Shown here: positions 8,811 to 18,627 of the stretch, piece after piece
How positions within the stretch are numbered: position 1 is the stretch's first letter
How the letters are laid out: every line of letters starts with the position of its first letter
NCBI RefSeq assembly: GCF_002744245.1
Contig: NZ_NKHG01000038.1
Span: 34,196 to 98,195 of the forward strand
Source of the DNA: Bacillus pumilus
GTDB taxonomy: Bacteria; Bacillota; Bacilli; Bacillales; Bacillaceae
Direction of reading: 5' to 3'
DNA: 64,000 bases
Position numbers and translations under genes: made by a program
The notes under the pieces: generated by a model
Databases searched by the model: none
The model's input: the letters and a program-made list of their open reading frames with translations, nothing else
What the model was told of the DNA's origin: nothing

Positions 8811-9848
8811 TTGAAAATAGGTATTATAGGTGCTACAGGGTACGGTGGTGCAGAATTGGTTCGTATCTTAAGGCACCATCCACATGTGGAGGAATGTATA
8901 TTGTATTCATCAAGTGGTGATGGGCAATCATACAGCCAATCTTATCCGCATCTGACAAAGATTGCAGATCAAACATTAAAAGCCATTGATCCGGCTGCCA
9001 TCGTGGAAGAAACAGATGCGGTGTTTTTAGCGACACCAGCAGGCGTATCAAGTGAACTTTCGCCTAAGCTCATGAATCAAGGGGTGCCGATCATCGATTT
9101 ATCAGGTGACTTGCGCATTCAAGATGGAGCAACGTACGAAGCTTGGTATAAACGAAGGGCAGCTGAAGAAGCATCCGTTCAACAAGCCGTGTACGGTTTA
9201 TCAGAACTGAATCGAGAAAAAGTTCAAAAGGCTGAAGTCATTGCAAACCCAGGGTGCTTTCCAACCGCAGTTCTTCTCGGTTTAGCACCGCTGATGAAAC
9301 AGAATCTAATCGATGAATCTATGATCATCATCGATGCGAAAACAGGGGTGTCCGGTGCCGGACGATCTGCCTCACTTGGAACGCATTTTTCAGAGCTAAA
9401 CGATAACTTTAAAATTTATAAGGTGAATGAACATCAGCATACACCTGAAATAGAACAAGTATTAAGAGAATGGAATCCGCAAACGGCGAACATCACATTT
9501 TCAACGCATCTTGTCCCGATGACAAGAGGGATTATGGCGACGATGTATACACAATTAAAATCAGATGTCACAAAAGAAGAATTGATGAAGCGTATGAAAG
9601 GCTTTTATGAAGATTCCTATTTTGTAAGAGTGAGAGATCACGGGGTGTATCCGCAAACAAAAGAAGTATACGGCAGTAACTTCTGTGACGTTGGCTTTCA
9701 TTTAGATGAGCGAACAGGCAGATTGACCATCGTGTCCGTTATAGACAATCTAATGAAAGGCGCAGCCGGCCAAGCGGTTCAAAACTTCAACATCATCAAA
9801 GGCTTACATGAAGAGGCGGGCCTCACAATGACACCTCTCTATCCATAA
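8811..9848 (+). CDS. argC: N-acetyl-gamma-glutamyl-phosphate reductase
   Basis: 345 aa, the same length as B. subtilis ArgC. Catalyses NADPH-dependent reduction of N-acetylglutamyl phosphate to the semialdehyde, the third step of arginine synthesis. The N-terminal [17 protein letters not shown] is the Rossmann nucleotide-binding loop; [12 protein letters not shown] carries the catalytic Cys149; [11 protein letters not shown] and the HQHTPEI His complete the site. It starts with TTG at 8811, 10 nt after GAGGG; the nearer ATG at 8804 is in another frame that soon stops. First gene of argCJBD-carAB-argF. Confidence 0.96.
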   Translation: MKIGIIGATGYGGAELVRILRHHPHVEECILYSSSGDGQSYSQSYPHLTKIADQTLKAIDPAAIVEETDAVFLATPAGVSSELSPKLMNQGVPIIDLSGDLRIQDGATYEAWYKRRAAEEASVQQAVYGLSELNREKVQKAEVIANPGCFPTAVLLGLAPLMKQNLIDESMIIIDAKTGVSGAGRSASLGTHFSELNDNFKIYKVNEHQHTPEIEQVLREWNPQTANITFSTHLVPMTRGIMATMYTQLKSDVTKEELMKRMKGFYEDSYFVRVRDHGVYPQTKEVYGSNFCDVGFHLDERTGRLTIVSVIDNLMKGAAGQAVQNFNIIKGLHEEAGLTMTPLYP

Positions 9849-9868
9849 GAACAGGGGAGACAACAAAC

Positions 9869-11089
9869 ATGATCGAATTGAATGAAAAAAGCATTGTCAA
9901 AATAGACGGTGACGTATCATCACCAAAAGGCTTTGAAGCGAAGGGGATTCATATTGGCTTACGTTATTCAAAAAAAGACCTTGGCTTAATCATCAGTGAA
10001 GTACCAGCAGCGAGTGCAGCGGTATACACACAAAGTCACTTTCAAGCTGCGCCTCTACAAGTTACACAAAAAAGCTTGAAGAAGACAGGGCAATTAAAAG
10101 GTGTGATTGTCAATAGTGCCATCGCCAATGCATGTACCGGTGAGCAGGGATTGAAGGATGCATACGACATGCAGGCAGCCTGTGCAGATATGCTAGGGGT
10201 AGCGCCTGATTATATTGCTGTTTCTTCTACTGGTGTCATCGGAGAATGTCTGGATATGGATAAAATTAAAAAAGGCATCACACAGCTGAAAGAAGCAAAA
10301 GTAGAAAAGGGCCATTTTGAAGAGGCGATTTTAACGACTGATACGGTGATTAAAAATACAACATACACCCTTACGATAGACGGCAAAAAGATCCTGATTT
10401 CTGGTGCAGCGAAAGGCTCTGGCATGATTCATCCGAACATGGCAACCATGCTTGGCTTTGTCACAACAGATGCTCATGTCGAACAGGAAGCCTTACAAAA
10501 TGCGCTTCGTGACATTACAGATGTGACCTTTAATCAAATTACCGTCGATGGGGAAACATCGACAAATGATATGGTACTTGTGATGGCAAATGGAATGGCA
10601 GAAAATGATGTGCTGAATGAAGAGCATCCAGAATGGCCATTGTTTAAAGAAGGCTTAAAGCTAGCTTGTGAGGATCTAGCGAAAGAGATTGCAAGAGATG
10701 GAGAAGGCGCAACCAAATTAATCGAAGCGAAAGTCTCTGGCGCTAAAAATAACTTAGAAGCAGGCATCATTGCGAAAAAAATCGTTGGTTCAAGTCTTGT
10801 GAAAACAGCCGTATATGGAACAGATGCAAACTGGGGCCGGATCATCGGAGCAATCGGTCATAGCGCAGCTTCCGTTACACCGGAAGAGGTTGAAGTCTAT
10901 TTAGGCGGACAATGTCTGTTTAAACAGAATGAACCGCAGCCTTTCTCAGAAGAGGAAGCAAAAGCGTATCTAGAGCAGGATGAGATCACGATTTTGATTC
11001 AAATGAATGAAGGGGAAGGTGAATCGGCAGCATGGGGCTGTGACCTTACCTATGATTATGTGAAAATTAACGCGAGCTATCGCACATAA
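9869..11089 (+). CDS. argJ: Bifunctional ornithine acetyltransferase / N-acetylglutamate synthase
   Basis: 406 aa, equal to B. subtilis ArgJ. It moves the acetyl group from N-acetylornithine to glutamate, making the pathway cyclic; in bacilli it can also acetylate glutamate from acetyl-CoA. The self-cleavage site is visible in HPNMATMLGF, where the chain splits before Thr193 to give alpha and beta subunits. GSGMIHP and the C-terminal GTDANWGRIIGA motif are conserved. AGGGGAG precedes the ATG. Lies 20 nt after argC. Confidence 0.96.
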   Translation: MIELNEKSIVKIDGDVSSPKGFEAKGIHIGLRYSKKDLGLIISEVPAASAAVYTQSHFQAAPLQVTQKSLKKTGQLKGVIVNSAIANACTGEQGLKDAYDMQAACADMLGVAPDYIAVSSTGVIGECLDMDKIKKGITQLKEAKVEKGHFEEAILTTDTVIKNTTYTLTIDGKKILISGAAKGSGMIHPNMATMLGFVTTDAHVEQEALQNALRDITDVTFNQITVDGETSTNDMVLVMANGMAENDVLNEEHPEWPLFKEGLKLACEDLAKEIARDGEGATKLIEAKVSGAKNNLEAGIIAKKIVGSSLVKTAVYGTDANWGRIIGAIGHSAASVTPEEVEVYLGGQCLFKQNEPQPFSEEEAKAYLEQDEITILIQMNEGEGESAAWGCDLTYDYVKINASYRT

Positions 11090-11103
11090 TGAAGGGGATA
11101 GAC

Positions 11104-11880
11104 ATGAATAAGACGATCGTGTTCAAGTGTGGAGGTAGTGTCATTCGAGAACTTTCAGATACCTTTTATGAAAATGTCCGCTCACTTCAAGCTGCTGGAT
11201 TTAAGCTGGCTATCGTACATGGCGGAGGTCCTGAAATCACCAACATGCTGCAAAAATTAGAAGTGAAAACGGAATTTGTTGATGGACAGCGTAAAACAAC
11301 GAAGCCTGTGTTAGAGGTAGCCGAAATGGTCCTCTCGGGAACGGTCAATAAATACTTCGTTTCAGAGTTAGCAAAGCATGACATTTCATCTGTCGGCGTA
11401 TCTGGAAAAGATGGACAGATGCTTGTAGCCGATTTTCTCAATCAAGACGTGTACGGGTATGTTGGTGAAATTAAAGAAGTCAATCCAGAGATGGCAGAAG
11501 CATTAATGGATAAACAATTCATTCCGGTCATTGCACCGTTATCCATGACGGAAGAATGCCAAACCTTAAATGTGAATGCCGATTTAGCAGCATCAGCTGT
11601 CGCAGGAGCCATGAAAGCCGACAAACTGATGTTTGTCACAGATGTTGAAGGCATTTTAAAAAATGGTGAGCTGTTAGACGTCGTCACCGAACAGGAAGCC
11701 ATTTCACTCATTGATGAAGGAATTATTTCCGGGGGAATGATTCCAAAAGTACAATCAGCTGTAAGTGCTTTATCAGGAGATGTGGATGAAGTCATGATCG
11801 TAAATGGCAAAGGCAGTATTTTTACAGGGGAAACCTTTAAAGGAACACGAATTGTGAAACAAAAGGAGGCGGTCCTGTGA
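11104..11880 (+). CDS. argB: Acetylglutamate kinase
   Basis: 258 aa, amino-acid-kinase family; phosphorylates N-acetylglutamate with ATP. KCGGSVI (about 9-15) is the phosphate-binding Lys/Gly loop, HGGGPEIT the substrate loop, and LNVNADLAASAVAGAM and FVTDVEGIL belong to the ATP side. ATG 11104 is preferred over ATG 11089 because the GAAGGGG ribosome site lies between them and the product then matches the length of B. subtilis ArgB. Its stop overlaps the GTG of argD. It lacks the N-terminal helix typical of arginine-inhibited kinases, consistent with a cyclic pathway (inference). Confidence 0.95.
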   Translation: MNKTIVFKCGGSVIRELSDTFYENVRSLQAAGFKLAIVHGGGPEITNMLQKLEVKTEFVDGQRKTTKPVLEVAEMVLSGTVNKYFVSELAKHDISSVGVSGKDGQMLVADFLNQDVYGYVGEIKEVNPEMAEALMDKQFIPVIAPLSMTEECQTLNVNADLAASAVAGAMKADKLMFVTDVEGILKNGELLDVVTEQEAISLIDEGIISGGMIPKVQSAVSALSGDVDEVMIVNGKGSIFTGETFKGTRIVKQKEAVL

Positions 11881-13028
11881 GTCATCTCTTTCAAACATAT
11901 GGCCGGTGGAATGTGGAAATTAAAGAGGCAGCAGGTTCTTGGGCAGTCGATACAAAGGGGAAAAAATATTTAGACTTTATTCAAGGTATTGCGGTCACGA
12001 ATTTAGGTCACAATCATCCAAAGGTGAAGCAAGCCATCAAAGAACAACTTGATCACGTCTGGCATGTATCGAACCTATTTGAAAATGGACTGCAAGAAAA
12101 AGCAGCAGAAAAGCTGGCAGCAAACAGTTCAGGGGATCTCGTGTTTTTTTGTAATAGCGGGGCTGAGGCAAATGAAGGTGCCATAAAATTAGCGCGTAAA
12201 GCCACAGGGAAAACAAATATTGTGACATTTTTGCACTCTTTCCATGGGCGCACGTATGCTGGTATGGCTGCCACCGGTCAAGATAAAATCAAAACCGGTT
12301 TTGGACCTATGCTGGAAGGCTTTCATTATGTACCGTTTAATGACCGTGAAGCCATGTCAGCGTGTGAAGTCGAGGATGTTGCCGCGGTCATGCTGGAAGT
12401 TGTGCAAGGTGAGGGTGGAGTGAATCCAGCTACAGTAGAATTTCTAAAAGCAGTTCAAGCGTTTTGTGAAAAGCATCAAGCACTACTCATCGTAGATGAA
12501 ATCCAAACGGGCATTGGGCGTACAGGCACAGCATTTGCATACGAGCAAGCGGGACTTGATCCTGATATTATCTCAGTTGCAAAAGGTCTAGGGAATGGTT
12601 TCCCAGTCGGTGCGGTTATAGGAAAAAAAGCTTTAGGAGACGCTTTCTCACCAGGTTCACACGGAACAACATTTGGTGGAAACATGCTCGCCATGTCAGC
12701 TGTGAACGCAACTCTTGATGTTATATTCAAAGAAGACTTTCTTTCAGAAGTCAAAGAAAAGGGTGCTTACCTCTTAACAAAACTGCAAGATGTCAAACAG
12801 CTGAACATCGTAAAAGAAGTTCGAGGAAAGGGTTTGATGGCGGGCATTGAGTGTCATCATCCGGTAGGTGACTACATCACAGCCCTTAGAGAACAAGGTT
12901 TGCTGGTGCTTCCAGCTGGTCCGAATGTCATTCGTTTATTACCTCCGCTGAATGTAGAAAAAGCAGAATTGGATCAAGCTATTGAAACCATTATTCAAGT
13001 TTTAGCAAATGAAACGGTCACGGTGTAA
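11877..13028 (+). CDS. argD: N-acetylornithine aminotransferase
   Basis: 383-aa class III PLP aminotransferase converting N-acetylglutamate semialdehyde to N-acetylornithine. FCNSGAEANEGAIKLAR, SFHGRTYA, VDEIQTGIGRTG and SVAKGLGNGFPVGA, with the PLP-binding Lys236, are the standard motifs. It starts with GTG overlapping the argB stop (GTGA), preceded by AAAGGAGG. A 69-nt gap follows before carA, the largest in the operon; it contains ATTCAA-bearing AT-rich sequence that could be a secondary ARG box, but no terminator. Confidence 0.95.
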   Translation: MSHLFQTYGRWNVEIKEAAGSWAVDTKGKKYLDFIQGIAVTNLGHNHPKVKQAIKEQLDHVWHVSNLFENGLQEKAAEKLAANSSGDLVFFCNSGAEANEGAIKLARKATGKTNIVTFLHSFHGRTYAGMAATGQDKIKTGFGPMLEGFHYVPFNDREAMSACEVEDVAAVMLEVVQGEGGVNPATVEFLKAVQAFCEKHQALLIVDEIQTGIGRTGTAFAYEQAGLDPDIISVAKGLGNGFPVGAVIGKKALGDAFSPGSHGTTFGGNMLAMSAVNATLDVIFKEDFLSEVKEKGAYLLTKLQDVKQLNIVKEVRGKGLMAGIECHHPVGDYITALREQGLLVLPAGPNVIRLLPPLNVEKAELDQAIETIIQVLANETVTV

Positions 13029-13097
13029 TTTTTTTTACACTCAAACGCATAAAAATGCATTTATATAATTAATTATTCAATATGGGGTGACACAAGT

Positions 13098-14159
13098 ATG
13101 AAAGGTTATTTAAATTTAGAAGATGGAGCCTCTTTTGAAGGAGATCTGACAGGAAAAGCTGGCATCACTGGTGAAGTGGTCTTTTTTACAGGTATGACAG
13201 GTTATCAAGAGGTGCTCACAGATCCTTCCTATAAAGGACAGATCATTGTTTTCACGTATCCGCTGATCGGAAATTACGGCATCAATCATGAAGACTTTGA
13301 GAGCAAAAAACCACAAGTAAAAGCTGTGGTTGTCTATGAGGCAGCTGAGCATTTTTCTCACCATCTTGCAGCGGTAAGCTTAAAAGATTATTTGCAGAAG
13401 TGGAACATTCCGCTTCTTACACATACAGATACCCGCGCAGTCGTGCAGAACATCCGGGCAAATGGCACGATGAACGCTATGTTAAGTTTAGACGAAAACG
13501 AAACGCCGCCGGCGATGAAACAAGACAATGTGGTTGAGCAGGTAACAGAGGATGAGATCTACACACAAGGCAGTGGTCAAGAACATGTGGCACTCATTGA
13601 TTTTGGCTTTAAAAAGTCAATTGCAGATTTGCTTGAGGCGCGCGGCTGTCAAGTAACAGTCATTCCATATAAACAAATGGAAAAGGTGTTTGACATTAAG
13701 CCGGATGCGATTCTGCTATCAAACGGACCTGGAGATCCCAAAACGCTAAAGCCATATTTGCATACAATTCATGAAATCATGATGACCTTCCCAACGCTTG
13801 GCATCTGTTTAGGCCATCAATTAATTGCCCTTGCACTGGGCGGGGATACGTATAAGCTTCCTTTTGGCCACCGGGGGGCGAACCATCCCGTACAAGATAC
13901 AGAATCAAAACGTGTCTTCATGACAAGTCAAAATCACAGCTATGTCGTGAATGAAAAAAGCATGAATGACAAAAAAGTAGACGTGAAATTCCTCCACGTA
14001 AATGATGGATCTGTCGAAGGATTCATTCATAAAGAGAAGCTGATTATGTCAGTTCAATTTCATCCAGAAGCACACCCAGGGCCTGCTGAAAGTGAATGGG
14101 TATTCGATGATTTTATTGAGAAAGTGAAACAAGCAAGGAGAGAAGTCGCACATGCCTAA
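13098..14159 (+). CDS. carA: Carbamoyl-phosphate synthase, arginine-specific, small subunit
   Basis: 353 aa, the glutaminase subunit that supplies ammonia to CarB. The N-terminal CPSase small-chain domain ([21 protein letters not shown]) is followed by a class I glutamine amidotransferase domain. GICLGHQ carries the nucleophile Cys237, and [10 protein letters not shown] the catalytic His/Glu. Length equals B. subtilis CarA. It shares the last 8 nt with the start of carB (ATGCCTAA). Its only obvious partner in this window is frameshifted. Confidence 0.95.
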   Translation: MKGYLNLEDGASFEGDLTGKAGITGEVVFFTGMTGYQEVLTDPSYKGQIIVFTYPLIGNYGINHEDFESKKPQVKAVVVYEAAEHFSHHLAAVSLKDYLQKWNIPLLTHTDTRAVVQNIRANGTMNAMLSLDENETPPAMKQDNVVEQVTEDEIYTQGSGQEHVALIDFGFKKSIADLLEARGCQVTVIPYKQMEKVFDIKPDAILLSNGPGDPKTLKPYLHTIHEIMMTFPTLGICLGHQLIALALGGDTYKLPFGHRGANHPVQDTESKRVFMTSQNHSYVVNEKSMNDKKVDVKFLHVNDGSVEGFIHKEKLIMSVQFHPEAHPGPAESEWVFDDFIEKVKQARREVAHA

Positions 14160-17100
14160 AGATCAAAGCATACAAACCATTCTAGTCATCGGGTCTGGTC
14201 CAATCATCATTGGTCAGGCAGCAGAATTTGATTACTCAGGGACACAAGGATGTATGGCCTTAAAAGAAGAGGGCTACAAAGTCATCCTAGTGAATAACAA
14301 CCCAGCAACCATTATGACAGACGAATCATTTGCTGATGAAATCTATTTTGAACCGCTTTCAGTTGATTCAGTAACAAGAATCATTGAAAAGGAGCAACCA
14401 GATGGTCTTTTAGCTAACCTTGGCGGACAGACAGCTTTAAACCTTGCTGTCGAGTTAGAAAAAGCCGGTGTGCTGAACAAGCATGGGGTTAAACTGCTCG
14501 GAACATCAGTTGAAACAATTGAAAACGGTGAAGATCGTGAGAAATTCCGTGCTCTCATGAAGCATTTGAACGAACCTGTGCCAGATAGTGAAATTGTTGA
14601 TAATGCGAAAGATGCCTTGCAATTTGCAAAAGAAGTAGGTTTCCCAGTCATTATTCGACCAGCGTACACACTTGGCGGTAAAGGTGGAGGAATCGCTTTA
14701 ACTGAAGAGGCATTTAAACCGCTCATTGAAGGAGCCCTTCTAGCGAGCCCGATTCATCAGTGTTTAGTAGAAAAAAGCATTGCTGGATTTAAAGAGGTCG
14801 AATATGAGGTCATGAGAGATCGTCAAAATACGTGTATCACTGTATGTAACATGGAAAATATCGATCCAGTTGGTGTGCATACAGGAGACTCGATTGTCGT
14901 TGCACCATCTCAAACATTAAGCGATCAGGATTATCAAATGCTCCGCTCAGCAAGCCTGAAAATCATTTCAGCACTAGATGTAGTCGGCGGATGTAACATT
15001 CAATTTGCTCTTGATCCACTCAGCAAAGAATACTTTGTCATCGAGGTCAATCCGCGGGTCAGCCGTTCTTCAGCTCTTGCATCAAAAGCAACAGGCTATC
15101 CCATTGCAAAAATGGCTGCAAAGCTTGCGGTGGGCTATACACTAGACGAGTTGAAAAACCCGCTCACAGACACAACCTATGCTAGCTTTGAGCCGGCACT
15201 TGATTATGTTGTCGTGAAATTCCCTCGCTGGCCGTTCGATAAATTTAAACATGCAGATCGCAAATTAGGCACAAAAATGAAGGCGACAGGTGAAGTCATG
15301 GCCATTGACCGTAATTTAGAATCTGCCATTCAAAAAGCCGTCGCATCACTTGAAATCAAAACAAAGGGCTTCCACTTGCCAGAACTGAAAGAACAATCGA
15401 CTGAACAATTATTTGAATTAATCAAAACACCAGACGATCGTCGTTTTTTCGCTGTCATGGAGCTTCTTTCTAGACAAGAAACGGTTGAAACGATTCATCA
15501 AATGACGAAAATTGATCGATTTTTCTTACATGTGTTCAAGCATATGATCACACTTGAACAGGAACTGAAAGAGAATAAAGGAACTCTATCCAAAGCCATT
15601 TTGAAAAAGGTAAAGGAAAAGGGCTTCCTTGATGAAACGATCGCTTCTCTCACGGGCAGCAGTGAAAAGGCAATTAGACAGCTTCGTCAAGAATATGGCA
15701 TTGCCGCTTCATTTAAAATTGTCGATACATGTGCTGCGGAATTCGATGCAAAAACGAATTACTTCTATTCCACGTACTTTGGAAAAAGTGATGGAGAGCA
15801 TCAGCAGAAAACAAAACAGCGTGCATTGATCATTGGCTCAGGTCAATTCGAATTGGGCAAGGGGTCGAGTTTGATTATAGTGCGGTTCATGGGGTTCTCA
15901 CCCTGCAACAGCTTGGAATTGAAACAATCATGATGAACAACAATCCAGAAACAGTAAGTACTGACTATGAGATTGCAGATCGTTTATATTTTGAGCCAAT
16001 TACATTAGAACATATTTTAAACGTTGTAGAAGCGGAACAAATTGATTTTGTCATCGTCCAATTTGGCGGTCAAACAGCGATCAATGTGGCAGAAGGTTTA
16101 GAAAAAGCCGGCGTCACTCTACTCGGTACGTCCTTTGACACACTAGATGCGTTAGAAGATCGTGATTTATTTTATCAGCTTCTTGATGAACTGAATCTTC
16201 CTCATGCAAAAGGAGATACTGCTCATTCAAAAGAGGAAGCTCTCGTGTATGCCACAAGCATCGGGTACCCTGTATTAATTCGTCCATCGTATGTCATTGG
16301 CGGAATGGGGATGATCGTTGTTCAATCAGAAGCGCAATTGGCATCACTGCTTGATGAGCCAGATCATTTGCCTTATCCGATCCTAATTGATGAGTACGTC
16401 ACTGGAAAAGAACTTGAAGTGGACCTCATTTCTGACGGAAAGACGACGTTCATTCCAACGATCGTAGAGCATGTTGAAAAAGCCGGTGTACACTCAGGTG
16501 ACAGCTTTGCCATCTTACCAAGTGTTTCTATTAGTGAAGAGATTAAACAGCAGGTGTATGCCGCATCTGAACAAATAGCGAAGAAATTAGCCTTCAAAGG
16601 CATTATGAATATTCAATTTGTGATCAAAGGTGATCAGGCGCTTGTATTAGAAGTCAATCCTCGGGCAAGCCGGACTGTCCCAGTCGTTAGTAAGGTGATG
16701 GGCATTGAAATGATTCCGATGGCCACCCAGTTATTAGCTGGTGCGACGCTTGAAGAACTGAACCCTTCAACGAATAACAAAGGGGGAACAGCTGTTAAAT
16801 TCCCAGTCTTCTCGTCACATGCCATTCAAGATATCGATTTAAAGCTGACGCCTGAAATGAAAGCGACAGGTGAAGGTATGTGTGTAGGCAAAAACGTAGA
16901 AAGCGCCTTGAAAAAAGTGTTTGCGCTCATCTGGCGTCAGAAAGGGAGCCTTTTTATACAAGGCAGTGAACGATTAATAAAAGCAGCGAAAGAAGCAGGC
17001 TTTGTCGTCTGGACTGGCAGCTTTGAATCCTGGCTGCAACAAGGCGATAAATCCCTTCACATTCACTTAGGGGATGATGAAGAGGCAAAAGAGCAGCGTG

Positions 17101-17210
17101 TCAAAGCTCTCACACATGGTGTTCAAGTACTAACTGAATATGAAACAGCACAAGCATTCCTGCAAGGGAAAGATGGAGATGTGTCGCCAGTATCTCTCCA
17201 TGAATTATAA
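14152..17210 (+). pseudogene. carB: carB, carbamoyl-phosphate synthase large subunit, split by a one-base deletion
   Basis: Encodes the CarB fold in two frames. 14152-15933 gives the first ATP-grasp half ([32 protein letters not shown]) and the oligomerisation region. Near 15844 the text GGTCAATTCG should read GGTCCAATTCG; restoring one C gives [20 protein letters not shown], the start of the second synthetase half, in phase with 15930-17210 (RPSYVIGGMG, EVNPRASRT, allosteric domain). The repaired protein is 1,019 aa, close to the B. subtilis enzyme. As written, translation stops at 15933; the TGA overlaps an ATG (ATGA), but a restart would lack the second phosphate loop. The pyrimidine-regulated CPSase, presumably elsewhere in the genome, could compensate. 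Either a real null allele or a sequencing error. Confidence 0.9.
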
Positions 17211-17227
17211 AAAAAGGAAGTGACGGC

Positions 17228-18178
17228 ATGAGTCAAGTCGACGTGCAACCGGCATTATACGGAAAAGACTTTTTATCGTTAAAAGATTTCTCTATCAATG
17301 ACATTGCTTACTTAATTGAAAAAGCGGAAGAAATGAAACAGCAGCCATATCAGGATTTATTCAAAGGGAAAACGTTAGCGATGATCTTTGAAAAATCTTC
17401 AACTAGAACCCGTGTGTCGTTTGAAGCGGGAATGACACAACTAGGGGGACATGCGCTCTTCCTCAGCTCAAATGATTTGCAAATTGGCAGAGGAGAATCC
17501 ATTAGTGATACGGCGCAAGTGTTGTCTGGCTACGTAGATGGCATTATGATTCGGACCTTTGAACATGAGAAGGTAGAGGAACTTGCAAAATATGCGTCCA
17601 TTCCTGTTATCAATGGATTGACTGACTACTCACACCCATGTCAGGCACTTGCTGATTTATTGACCATTAAAGAAGCAAAAGGGACATTAAAAGGAGTCAA
17701 AGTGGCGTATATCGGTGATGGAAATAATGTGGCTCACTCCCTCATGGTCGGCTGTGCGCAGTTAGGCTGTAACATTGCTGTCGCATCACCAAAAGGCTAT
17801 GAACCACTTCAAGAAGTTACAGACACTGCACGTGAGTTTGCAAAACAATCAGGAGCTGAAGTGATCGTCACCACAGATCCTGTAACCGCTGTTCAGCATG
17901 CTGATGTCATTTATTCAGATGTATTTACAAGCATGGGACAGGAGGCTGAAACCGAGAAACGTCTTGCTGAATTTAAGGAATATCAAGTCAATGATGATCT
18001 TATGCGTCATGCAGCAAAGGATTATATCTTTCTTCATTGTCTGCCTGCACACCGCGGAGAAGAAGTGACAGCTGACATTATTGACGGGCCACATTCAAAA
18101 GTATTTCAGCAGGCAGAAAATCGTCTGCATGTGCAAAAAGCGTTAATCAAAGAGCTCATGTATCAACAAACGAAATAA
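17228..18178 (+). CDS. argF: Ornithine carbamoyltransferase
   Basis: 316 aa; joins carbamoyl phosphate and ornithine to make citrulline. Signature residues: STRTR (58-62) for carbamoyl phosphate, HPCQALAD in the middle, GDGNNVAHSL in the ornithine domain, and HCLPAHRGEEV with the catalytic Cys271. AAAAAAGGAAGTG precedes the ATG. Last gene of the arginine operon; a terminator begins 10 nt after the stop. Citrulline-to-arginine genes (argGH) are not in this window. Confidence 0.96.
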   Translation: MSQVDVQPALYGKDFLSLKDFSINDIAYLIEKAEEMKQQPYQDLFKGKTLAMIFEKSSTRTRVSFEAGMTQLGGHALFLSSNDLQIGRGESISDTAQVLSGYVDGIMIRTFEHEKVEELAKYASIPVINGLTDYSHPCQALADLLTIKEAKGTLKGVKVAYIGDGNNVAHSLMVGCAQLGCNIAVASPKGYEPLQEVTDTAREFAKQSGAEVIVTTDPVTAVQHADVIYSDVFTSMGQEAETEKRLAEFKEYQVNDDLMRHAAKDYIFLHCLPAHRGEEVTADIIDGPHSKVFQQAENRLHVQKALIKELMYQQTK

Positions 18179-18187
18179 GCCATATTT

Positions 18188-18217
18188 GTCCCTAGCTCGT
18201 ATGAGTAGGGACTTTTT
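18188..18217 (+). terminator. Terminator of the arg operon
   Basis: GTCCCTA, 11-nt loop, TAGGGAC, then TTTTT. Confidence 0.85.
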
Positions 18218-18281
18218 GCATATTGGATTGGAGAAGCAAGTGACGGGACATAATAATATCAATCGAGAAAGGAGGATGGAA

Positions 18282-18461
18282 ATGGGTCAGAAGCATCAGT
18301 TTAAAACAGGGAATAAAGCACCAAATAACGGTGTCTATGTCGAGATCGGCGAAACCGGAAGTATGGTGAAAGATCCTTTAAAGATTAAGCTCAAAGCAGG
18401 CGACGTCTTTCCGGATAACTCGAACCATAACCGTGTTTGGACCTACCAAAGAAAGCCGTAA
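18282..18461 (+). CDS. yjzC: YjzC family small protein
   Basis: 59-aa protein of the YjzC family (MGQKHQFKTGNKAPNNGVYVEIGETG... LKAGDVFPDNSNHNRVW), a short beta-rich Bacillus protein of unknown function. ATG 18282 is chosen because AAAGGAGG lies 6 nt upstream and the longer in-frame option would run through the arg terminator. Followed by its own terminator, so it is a single-gene unit. Confidence 0.85.
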   Translation: MGQKHQFKTGNKAPNNGVYVEIGETGSMVKDPLKIKLKAGDVFPDNSNHNRVWTYQRKP

Positions 18462-18495
18462 GCAATTGACTAAGAGTCCGTATGAATAAGTCTTT

Positions 18496-18522
18496 AGAGG
18501 CATGTGTCATGCCTCTTTTTTC
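18496..18522 (+). terminator. Terminator after yjzC
   Basis: AGAGGCATG, TGT loop, CATGCCTCT and a T run. Confidence 0.9.
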
Positions 18523-18627
18523 TTTATAATAAAAAACAATTAAGTTCAAATTTTCAAATAAATAGGATAAAAAAGAAAACTTAAGGTAAAATATGTAATT
18601 TGCAGAAAAGTTGAAAGGATTTGTGTG

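Noticed and set aside
8632..8814. Open frame across the yitZ terminator and argC promoter
   Set aside because: It runs through a strong terminator and a promoter, and the product is low-complexity with no ribosome site.
8804..8870. ATG at 8804 as argC start
   Set aside because: It lies in another frame that soon stops; TTG 8811 opens the conserved frame.
15930..17210. Second part of carB as a separate working gene
   Set aside because: It lacks the phosphate loop of the second synthetase half and has no ribosome site; one added base restores normal CarB.
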